From: Sphingomonas sp.
Lineage (GTDB): Bacteria > Pseudomonadota > Alphaproteobacteria > Sphingomonadales > Sphingomonadaceae
Assembly (NCBI GenBank): GCA_030824725.1
Contig: JAPJRE010000146.1
Span: forward strand, 1-9,121
DNA length: 9,121 nt
Direction: 5' to 3'
The translations under genes and the position numbers were made by a program. Positions 1 to 5,433 of the stretch are shown piece after piece; within the stretch, counting starts at the first letter, position 1; each line of letters starts with the position of its first letter. The notes below the pieces were generated by a model. It was given only the letters and a program-made list of their open reading frames with translations. It ran no database searches and had not been told where the DNA came from.

Positions 1-791
1 GCCGGCGAGGCGGCTGCGGGCTGGGGCTTCGACGGGGCGGCGGGCCCGGGAAGCGTCTCGGGCGCCACCGCGTTGCGGATGATCGCCTGCGCAGCTGCGT
101 CGACCGCCGCGACCTGGCTGCGCCAGACGAGATGGCTCACGGGCAGATAGAGCAGGATCACCGCCGCCAGCGCCAACAGCCAGGGCCAGAGTGTCGGCAG
201 GCGCCGACCGCTGGCGCCGGTGAGCGCAGTGGAGCGCAGCGCCACGCGCTGATAGGGCGCGCCGTCCTCCGGTGCATAGGCGCGCCCGGTGACGAGCGCG
301 TAGAGCGCCACGCGCAGCGCCGCCAGCGCACCGCGATCGTCGCGGCCGATCCATTTGCCGCGCATCCCCAGCATCAGCGCGAGCAGCAGGGTGGTGGCGG
401 TGGCGATATCGTCGCGGCGGCCGTCGACCAATGCGGCCGCGGCGGCGAAGATCCGGTCGCCGGCCAGCGCAGTGCCGTAGAGCGCCGCCTCGAGCGGGCG
501 CTGGTCCCAGCCCTCCGCTTCCGCCCAGTCGCTCGAACCGGTGAGCAGCAGTTCGTCGGCGAAGGCGGCGAGCACATAGCCGGCATCGATGCGCATCGCA
601 TCGGGCGCGCGGACCGGCACATAGCCCAGCGCATCGATCGCCTCCGCCAGTTCGCGGCGGATCGGCGCGGCGCCGGGCCGGTTCGGCAGGGGGGCGGCGA
701 TCCGCGCCTGAATCGCCAGCAGGCGCGCATGGAAGGCGCGGAAATCATCGGCCGCATGCTGCGCCTCGGGCGATAGCGGCGCGGCCATCAT
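1..791 (-). CDS. tssL: TssL (DotU/IcmH family), T6SS inner-membrane protein, partial
   Basis: TssL is an inner-membrane component of the type VI secretion membrane complex, where it works with TssM and TssJ and contacts the baseplate through TssK. The frame is open for 263 codons and leaves the window at its left edge, so the C-terminus is missing. The cytoplasmic part is helical and holds the family signature YVLAAFADELLL (about residues 72-83, with the conserved Asp-Glu pair at 79-80), then GDRIF and a LMLGMRGKW segment that matches the usual 'LGFxGkY' position. A hydrophobic stretch at about residues 198-220 (LWPWLLALAAVILLYLP) is the single membrane anchor. After it comes a Pro/Ala-rich linker from about residue 240, which suggests a further periplasmic domain, perhaps OmpA-like, beyond the edge. 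Start: tandem ATGs lie at 791 and 788. The one at 791 forms an ATGA overlap with the tssK stop, as at the tssJ/tssK junction. No clear Shine-Dalgarno is visible, so translational coupling is likely. Confidence 0.85.
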   Translation of the reverse strand, partial: MMAAPLSPEAQHAADDFRAFHARLLAIQARIAAPLPNRPGAAPIRRELAEAIDALGYVPVRAPDAMRIDAGYVLAAFADELLLTGSSDWAEAEGWDQRPLEAALYGTALAGDRIFAAAAALVDGRRDDIATATTLLLALMLGMRGKWIGRDDRGALAALRVALYALVTGRAYAPEDGAPYQRVALRSTALTGASGRRLPTLWPWLLALAAVILLYLPVSHLVWRSQVAAVDAAAQAIIRNAVAPETLPGPAAPSKPQPAAASP

Positions 792-2308
792 GGTGCGGGG
801 CGGGGATCGGCCGCGGCGCCGGGCTGCTGCACCGGGCGGTAGAAGTTCATCTCGACCGGGCCCTCGCCGATGTCGCTGTCGATCACCAGCAGCCGGCCCG
901 CGCCGATCTGGTCGCGATCGGGCATGATGCGCGCGAGCACCAGCTGCGGCGTCTCGCTGATCCCCAATGCCGGATCGCGGCCGATGCCGACGCTCCGCTC
1001 CCAGCCGGCGACGCGCCGGCGGCGGATGTCGCCCAGCGAGTCCTGCAGGCCGATCGCGGCGGTCTCCAGCCAGCGGCGCTGTTCCTCGCGCGAGCGCGCG
1101 CGCGAGCTCACCGCGCCGATCAGCAGCGACCCACCGCGTTCCAGATCCTCCGGATCGAGCAGCAGCTCGAAGGCGGTGTCGCTGCGGCGGGTGAAGGGCA
1201 CCAGCTGATAGCGCAGGTCGAATACCGACAGCGCCCGGCGAATGTCCGCGATCAGCGCGTCGAAGCTCTTCAGCGGATCGTGATGGTCATAGGGCTGCAG
1301 CTGGTCGAGATCGGACATCGGGCTGACCAGCGCCAGCTCGCCCAGCGCATCGCACAGCGCGAGGTAGACGTCGAACGGGTGCGACGCCCCCGTCTTCAGC
1401 ATCGTCCGCAGCCGCGGCAACAGGCGAATCAGCGCGCGGAACGCCTCGCCGCCCATCCGGCTGGCGCGCTGGTTCTCGCTGTGCATCCGCATCGCGCGCA
1501 GCTCGCCTATCAGCGCCTGGATCTGCCCGTCCTGAGCGCCGCCCTCGCGCACCGCCGACGTCGCCTCGCCTTCGCCGCCGGCCGGCAGCGTGCGATGGAT
1601 GCCGATCTCCGCATGGAGATGCGCCGCCCGGCCATGCATGTCGGCGAGGAGCAGTTCGATACGGCGTGACAGCACGAGCGAGTCCCCGATCCGCACACGG
1701 GGCGGCTCATATTCCAGCAGCGCGGGCTTGCCGTCGCGCACGCCCAGCCGGGCGACGCGCAACAGGGTGTAGGCCTGGCGCGGCGGCTGGTCCGACGTGC
1801 CGAGGACGAGCATGACCTCCGGGTGGAGCGCGATACCGCGACCGAGTTCGGCCTCGTCCTCCTCCTCGGCGGCGGTGGGAGGCGGCCGATCGGGATCGGC
1901 CCGATAGCGGCGGGCCGCACCGCCGTCGGTGCGATCGAGATCGAGGCTGGCGGTGTTCCAGGCGGCGAGCGCCAGATAGACGTCGGCCGGCTTGTCGAGC
2001 TCGGGCTTGAGTCCAGCCTTGTCGATCGGGAGGCGCAACCCCGCACCGCCGCGCTCCTGGTCGATCGCGATCACGGTGCCATCGGGCAGCAGCGCCTCGA
2101 TGCTGTCGATCACCAGCTCGTTCCCGATCAGGACGGGCGCGGAAAAGGAACGCACGCCCCAGGCAAAGGGCTGGGCGGCATGCAGCAGATAGGCGGCGAG
2201 CATGTCGCTTCGCGCGGCGGCGGTGCGGAAATGCTCGGGCATCAGCAGCATGCCGCGATACCAATGCACCAGATCGGGAATGTCCTTGGCGTGGATCGGC
2301 ATCGTCAT
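788..2308 (-). CDS. tssK: TssK, T6SS baseplate subunit
   Basis: TssK is the cytoplasmic baseplate adaptor that links the T6SS tail to the TssJLM membrane complex. The 506-residue product opens with the family N-terminal signature HWYRGMLLMPEHF (residues 15-27, matching 'W..GM.L.P.HF'). It then has a beta-rich shell region (PDGTVIAID, VYLALAAW at about 110-117), a central helical region (SENQRASRMGGEAFRALIRLLPRL) and a C-terminal domain ending in FYRP plus a short Pro/Ala tail. It is longer than many TssK proteins (about 440-450 residues), partly through an acidic, proline-rich insertion at about residues 138-157 containing EEEDEAE. Start: the ATG at 2308 overlaps the tssJ stop as ATGA. A second ATG at 2302 has a better-spaced AAGGG (6-nt spacing) and is a credible alternative. 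The frame also stays open upstream to 2446, but that stretch lies inside tssJ and reads as low-complexity Arg-rich sequence, so it was excluded. The gene sits between tssJ and tssL, the classical order. Confidence 0.88.
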   Translation of the reverse strand: MTMPIHAKDIPDLVHWYRGMLLMPEHFRTAAARSDMLAAYLLHAAQPFAWGVRSFSAPVLIGNELVIDSIEALLPDGTVIAIDQERGGAGLRLPIDKAGLKPELDKPADVYLALAAWNTASLDLDRTDGGAARRYRADPDRPPPTAAEEEDEAELGRGIALHPEVMLVLGTSDQPPRQAYTLLRVARLGVRDGKPALLEYEPPRVRIGDSLVLSRRIELLLADMHGRAAHLHAEIGIHRTLPAGGEGEATSAVREGGAQDGQIQALIGELRAMRMHSENQRASRMGGEAFRALIRLLPRLRTMLKTGASHPFDVYLALCDALGELALVSPMSDLDQLQPYDHHDPLKSFDALIADIRRALSVFDLRYQLVPFTRRSDTAFELLLDPEDLERGGSLLIGAVSSRARSREEQRRWLETAAIGLQDSLGDIRRRRVAGWERSVGIGRDPALGISETPQLVLARIMPDRDQIGAGRLLVIDSDIGEGPVEMNFYRPVQQPGAAADPRPAP

Positions 2309-2820
2309 CCCTTGTCGGGGGTCCAGAGAAACCCGTCTTCGCCCAGCGCGAGCGTGCCCTGCTTCACCTTCTGCAGCCGCAGCCGGTTGTCGCCCGGCGC
2401 GTCGCCGCCGAAATCGGCGAAGAGGAAGGTGCCGGCCAGGTTGCACGGCGCCTTCACCGGATCGGCGACGATCTGCTGGCCGGCCTGCAATTCCCAGCCG
2501 CGCAGCATCAGGCCCTTCGGGTAATCGCGCTGCAACTGGGTGCGCACGCTGAAATAGTCGCGCGCCTTGAGCTTCTCGATGGCCGCGAGGATCTTGCGAT
2601 CGGTGACGTAGACGAGGTCGACGGCAATCGGCCGGCCATGATTACTTTCCGCCGTTGAGGTGATGGTCAGACGCTGCAGGCCACTCGAGCTGAAACAAAG
2701 AATCTTGGGAGTCTTGCACCCCGACAAGGACAGGAGCGCAAGCGCGATCGCAAGGATTCGCGCGCATCGTGCGGCAGGGCGCGCCGCCGCGTGCAGTTCA
2801 GGATGGCATCGGTCCCCCAT
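2305..2820 (-). CDS. tssJ: TssJ-like T6SS outer-membrane lipoprotein
   Basis: This is a 171-residue predicted lipoprotein. A basic N-terminus is followed by a hydrophobic core (ILAIALALLSLSGC) with lipobox L32-S33-G34-C35, so Cys35 should be the acylated first residue. Position +2 is Lys rather than Asp, consistent with transfer to the outer membrane. The mature part is a small beta-rich domain (LQRLTITSTAESN, RPIAVDLVYVTD, LRGWELQAGQQIV, NLAGTFLFADFGG), the layout expected of TssJ, which binds TssM in the periplasm. Sequence similarity to classical TssJ is only moderate by eye. The call leans on the lipobox, the size, the 'PIAVDLVYVTD' strand and the position directly before tssK, whose ATG overlaps this stop codon. 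Start at 2820 is the only ATG before the signal core, preceded by a weak GCGGGGA. The 123 bp upstream (2821-2943) is AT-richer than its surroundings and could carry a promoter, but no convincing -35/-10 pair was found. Confidence 0.75.
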   Translation of the reverse strand: MGDRCHPELHAAARPAARCARILAIALALLSLSGCKTPKILCFSSSGLQRLTITSTAESNHGRPIAVDLVYVTDRKILAAIEKLKARDYFSVRTQLQRDYPKGLMLRGWELQAGQQIVADPVKAPCNLAGTFLFADFGGDAPGDNRLRLQKVKQGTLALGEDGFLWTPDKG

Positions 2821-2943
2821 TCGATCCCCGCTCGAAATCGAATCCTTAAGATGCTACGTAAACGCCCTGTACTATCGTGCAATCGAAAGTTTCAATTCTA
2901 CTTGCGCGGCGATGGCATACCGTCGGCTTTACAAGTGCCGGAC

Positions 2944-3330
2944 TCAGAGGCTCACGGTTGCCTGGGCGGGGGCAATGAACTGGATCACGCCGCCCCAGAG
3001 GCAGGTGAGCTTGCAGTTCGCATCGAGCGCAGGCTGGTTGGCGATGAGGGTCGTCGGAACGCCGGGCACCCAGGGCGCGGGCGTCGCCGGCAGGCAGGGC
3101 ATCGGAGTGAGCGCGCCGAGCGCGGCGGCGGTCGCGGCGGCCACGGTGGGGTTGGCGAGGCTGCTGCACATCCCGAACGGCGGGATGTTGAGCATGGGCG
3201 CATGGTCCATGATCGTTCCGGCCGGCGCACCGCCGGTGAGGACGCGATTGGCCGGCAGGATATTGATGGCGGCCGGTGCCGCGCCGAAGCTGCACTGCAT
3301 CATCGCGCCGGAGGTGATCTGCATCGCCAT
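2944..3330 (-). CDS. DUF4280 PAAR-like protein, candidate T6SS spike tip
   Basis: The 128-residue product matches my memory of the DUF4280 (PAAR-like) family along its whole length. It begins with ITSGAMMQCSFG, then the hallmark segments LPANRVL, IMDHAPMLNI, PFGMCSSLANPTVAAAT, LTPMPC, PAPWVPG and ends with KLTCLWGGVIQF. Five cysteines (13, 55, 79, 106, 110) and His43 are present and could bind metal, as in true PAAR proteins, or form disulfides; this is inference. It is essentially the bare domain with no C-terminal toxin extension, so any effector would have to be a separate protein. Start: the ATG at 3330 is preceded by AGGAG with 6-nt spacing. The frame continues to an ATG at 3474, but that 48-residue extension is Arg-rich, unlike the family, and lacks a comparable ribosome site. 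The gene lies 123 bp upstream of tssJ on the same strand, which supports a T6SS role. DUF4280 is also known outside T6SS, so the role is likely rather than shown. Confidence 0.8.
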   Translation of the reverse strand: MAMQITSGAMMQCSFGAAPAAINILPANRVLTGGAPAGTIMDHAPMLNIPPFGMCSSLANPTVAAATAAALGALTPMPCLPATPAPWVPGVPTTLIANQPALDANCKLTCLWGGVIQFIAPAQATVSL

Positions 3331-3336
3331 GTGCGG

Positions 3337-3341
3337 CTCCT
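3337..3341 (-). promoter_or_regulatory. Ribosome binding site of the DUF4280 gene
   Basis: On the minus strand AGGAG stands 6 nt before the ATG at 3330. It is the strongest Shine-Dalgarno in the leftward locus and decides the start over the in-frame ATG at 3474. Confidence 0.7.
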
Positions 3342-3392
3342 CGCTCGGCCGCCCGAGCAGCGACCGGCGGGATCCTACCGCGTGCTTGAGGC

Positions 3393-3414
3393 TGCCGCCA
3401 GTACAAGGGCGGCA
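3393..3414. other. GC-rich inverted repeat (7-bp arms)
   Basis: TGCCGCC and GGCGGCA form perfect 7-bp arms around an 8-nt spacer (3400-3407). If transcription toward the DUF4280 gene starts to the right of this point, it would fold in the 5' leader of that mRNA. No T-run follows on either strand, so a terminator is unlikely. In DNA this GC-rich such hairpins also arise by chance. Confidence 0.35.
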
Positions 3415-3493
3415 ACGTCCCGGCCGCGCCTGATCAGCTGCATGCAAGTCAATCATCGCCTCGTCGCCGACCAATGGCGGGGGAGTCCACGGG

Positions 3494-3506
3494 CTCTGAT
3501 TCAGAG
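3494..3506. other. 13-nt palindrome CTCTGA-T-TCAGAG, possible operator half-site pair
   Basis: A perfect 6-bp dyad with a 1-nt centre lies at the boundary between the GC-rich and AT-rich parts of the divergent intergenic region. Its symmetry and position suit a dimeric regulator, but no regulator gene is present in the window and a single site may be chance. Confidence 0.3.
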
Positions 3507-3555
3507 AGAAGGCAAAAACGCGCGAGTCTCCAGAGGTTTATTGCGAGATATTTTT

Positions 3556-3587
3556 CGATCCGAAATGAAGGGACTTCATCAGGATCG
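3556..3587. other. Nested inverted repeat / stem-loop upstream of tpsB
   Basis: Outer arms CGATCC (3556-3561) and GGATCG (3582-3587) enclose inner arms ATGAAG (3565-3570) and CTTCAT (3574-3579). The loop is 3 nt (GGA) and the internal bulge is GAA opposite CA. The 32-nt element sits in the AT-rich stretch about 85 nt before the tpsB start. It could be an operator, or a leader hairpin if transcription starts upstream of it. On the plus strand it is followed by TTAATAAT rather than a clean T-run, and no gene lies upstream on that strand to be terminated. Confidence 0.45.
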
Positions 3588-3669
3588 TTAATAATGCGAT
3601 AACTTCGCGTCGCAGCGCGCCATGGGGATGGCCGACGCCGCGATATTGTCGAGTTCGTCAGGGGGTGTG

Positions 3670-5412
3670 ATGGGGGTCAAGCATCTTGCACGTGCGTGCG
3701 CGGCGTATCTCGTGCCGGCGGCGGCCGGTTCGGGTATCTCCACCCTCGCCGTGGCACAGGTCGTCCCCAGCCGCCCGGAACTCGAAGGCCCTGCCGTCGC
3801 CGCCCCGCGGCCCTCGGGCAAGGTGCGGATCGATGCAACCCAGGCGCTCCAGCCGGAGGATTGTCCGCTCGCCAGCTACAAGCTCGATATCCATATCGGG
3901 AAGATCGAGTTCACCGGTCCGGGCGGCGCCGAACTGCCGGCGGTGATCCGCAGTCTCCTCGCCGGGGCGGCCTCGACGCCGCCGACAGGCACCAACCAAC
4001 TCGCGGTGGTATGCACGCTCCGCGACCGCGCCAACGAGGTGCTGCGCACCCATGGCTATATCGCCTCGGTCCAGATCCCGCCGCAGCGGGTGGAAGACGG
4101 TACGCTGCGCCTCGAAGTGGTGGTGGCGCGGCTGGCGGAAGTGCGCGTGCAGGGCGATGCAGGGCCGTATCGCGGCACGCTCGCCGCGCGCATCCGGCAG
4201 CTCCAGGCGCTCGACCCACTCAATGCGCACGATGTCGAGCGTATCCTGCTGCTGGCCGACGAGGTGCCGGGGCTGGACGTGCGGCTGGCGCTGCGCCCCG
4301 CCGGCACCACGCCCGGAGCGGTCATCGGCGAGCTCAGCATCGCGGTGACCCGCTGGCGCGCGGTGCTCAGCGCGCGCAACTATGGCTCGCGGCAGGTCGG
4401 GCGGGAATCGGCGTTCGGCCGGGTCGAGGTCTACGGGCTCACCGGCCTGTCGGACATGACCTATCTCGGCGGCCAACTGACCGCCGACCCCAAGGAGCAG
4501 AAGGTCGTCCAGGCCGGGCACAGCATGGGGCTGGGCAGCCACGGCCTGACGCTGTCGCTCAGCGGCGTCTATGCGCGCTCGCGGCCGGACATCGGCGTGC
4601 TCGACCTGCGCTCACGATCGACGATCGGCACGCTCGAGCTGGCGGCGCCGATCATGCGCAGCGTGCGCGATCGCATCGATCTTGCCGGGGGCTTCGAGCT
4701 CTCCGAGCAGCGCGTGCGGGTCTATGGCAGCGGCACCAGCGCGCCGCTCAACCGCGATCGCCTGCGCACGCTGTTCGCGCGCCTTGCCGCGGGGACGCGC
4801 GGCCTGCGTGCCGACGGCAGCGACGGCTATGCGCTGTCGGGCGCGATCGAGGCACGCAAGGGCCTCGACCTGTTCGCCGCGACGCGACCGCGCACGACCA
4901 CCAACGGCTACACCCCGTCGCGGTTCGAAGGCGATGCGCGCGCCTGGGTGGTGCGTGGCGACGTGCAGGGCGAGGCATCGCTGTCGCCGCTGGTGTCGCT
5001 GGCGGGCACGGTGGAAGCGCAATGGGCCGATCGGCCGCTGCTCAACATCGACGAATATTCGATCGGCAATTTCACTATCGGGCGCGGCTATGATCCCGGC
5101 GCCAATTCGGGCGATCGCGCGATCGGCCTGCGCGGCGAGCTGCGGCTGCATCCGCTGCGCAGCGCACGCCGCATCGTCGATCTGTTCGGCTTCTACGACA
5201 GCGTCTGGCTGTGGAACCTCGACACCGCCGCGATCGAAGACGGCCGGCGGCTGGGATCGTTCGGCGCCGGCGTGCGCGTGGCGGTGCCGCGCCTGTTGTC
5301 GTTCGAGGCGACCTATGCCCGGCCGCAGAATCGCGCGCTGCTGTTGCCCGACGCGAAGCGGGCGCCGCCGCGCCTGCTCCTCTCCCTCACCCTTCAGTAC
5401 CAGCCCCGCTGA
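3670..5412 (+). CDS. TpsB-type two-partner secretion transporter (FhaC/ShlB/HecB family)
   Basis: This is an outer-membrane pore that exports the partner TpsA protein encoded just downstream (type Vb secretion). The 580-residue product has an N-terminal signal-like segment ending LAVAQ (about residue 30) and a Pro-rich linker. A first POTRA-like segment (about 71-151) contains LRDRANEVLRTHGYIASVQIPPQ and EDGTLRLEVV. A second (about 152-219) contains LNAHDVERILLLADEVPGLDV, the typical POTRA2 helix. The rest is a beta-barrel from about 225 to the end. The barrel carries the conserved L6-loop motif as IGRGYDPG (Arg472-Gly473-Tyr474) followed by SGDRAIGLRGELR. The last strand is LSLTLQYQPR. Length fits the family (about 550-590). 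Start: the ATG at 3670 gives a proper signal peptide and has AGGGGG 4 nt upstream. The longer frame from 3622 would add 16 residues before the signal and has no Shine-Dalgarno. Cys65 and Cys115 fall in the periplasmic part. The stop is 21 nt before the tpsA start, indicating one operon. Confidence 0.92.
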   Translation: MGVKHLARACAAYLVPAAAGSGISTLAVAQVVPSRPELEGPAVAAPRPSGKVRIDATQALQPEDCPLASYKLDIHIGKIEFTGPGGAELPAVIRSLLAGAASTPPTGTNQLAVVCTLRDRANEVLRTHGYIASVQIPPQRVEDGTLRLEVVVARLAEVRVQGDAGPYRGTLAARIRQLQALDPLNAHDVERILLLADEVPGLDVRLALRPAGTTPGAVIGELSIAVTRWRAVLSARNYGSRQVGRESAFGRVEVYGLTGLSDMTYLGGQLTADPKEQKVVQAGHSMGLGSHGLTLSLSGVYARSRPDIGVLDLRSRSTIGTLELAAPIMRSVRDRIDLAGGFELSEQRVRVYGSGTSAPLNRDRLRTLFARLAAGTRGLRADGSDGYALSGAIEARKGLDLFAATRPRTTTNGYTPSRFEGDARAWVVRGDVQGEASLSPLVSLAGTVEAQWADRPLLNIDEYSIGNFTIGRGYDPGANSGDRAIGLRGELRLHPLRSARRIVDLFGFYDSVWLWNLDTAAIEDGRRLGSFGAGVRVAVPRLLSFEATYARPQNRALLLPDAKRAPPRLLLSLTLQYQPR

Positions 5413-5422
5413 CCCCGGCACC

Positions 5423-5426
5423 GGAG
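5423..5426 (+). promoter_or_regulatory. Ribosome binding site of the tpsA gene
   Basis: GGAG lies 7 nt before the ATG at 5434, within the 21-nt tpsB-tpsA spacer. It fixes the tpsA start. Confidence 0.7.
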
Positions 5427-5433
5427 ACGTCCC

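Larger units (their letters stand above)
3331..3669. promoter_or_regulatory. Divergent intergenic region between the T6SS and two-partner secretion loci
   Basis: This 339-bp stretch separates the leftward DUF4280-tssJKL genes from the rightward tpsB-tpsA genes. No protein in it looks real; the frames that cross it are Arg-rich and lack family resemblance. The left part (about 3331-3480) is GC-rich, while about 3500-3603 is clearly AT-richer, with TATTTTTC and GTTAATAATGCGATAAC, which is where a rightward promoter is most likely. No confident -35/-10 pair could be assigned on either strand. Three inverted repeats, listed separately, fall inside it. An aggggg at 3660-3665 sits 4 nt before the chosen tpsB ATG at 3670 and is a plausible though tightly spaced ribosome site. 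Confidence 0.5.

Noticed and set aside
132..776. Plus-strand open frame of 214 codons opposite tssL.
   Set aside because: It is Arg/Gln/Gly-rich with no recognisable motif and lies antisense to a clear TssL frame.
2869..2895. Possible leftward promoter for tssJ (TTGAAA ... TAGTAC on the minus strand).
   Set aside because: The spacer is only 15 nt and the -10 match is poor. The AT-richness is suggestive, but no promoter can be called.
3331..3474. N-terminal extension of the DUF4280 protein to an ATG at 3474.
   Set aside because: The 48 extra residues are Arg-rich and unlike the family, whereas the ATG at 3330 has a well-spaced AGGAG.
2660..3591. Plus-strand open frames 2660-3433 and 2791-3591 crossing the DUF4280 gene.
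   Set aside because: They overlap a well-supported DUF4280 gene on the other strand and the intergenic region, and show no domain or consistent codon pattern.
3556..3603. Rho-independent terminator at the nested stem-loop.
   Set aside because: There is no continuous T-run after the stem on the plus strand, and an A-run follows on the minus strand. No gene ends next to it.
3658..5421. Minus-strand and alternative plus-strand frames over tpsB (3658-4542, 4612-5421, 3696-5093, 4571-5470).
   Set aside because: All are biased low-complexity shadows of the TpsB frame, which alone carries POTRA-like and L6-loop motifs.
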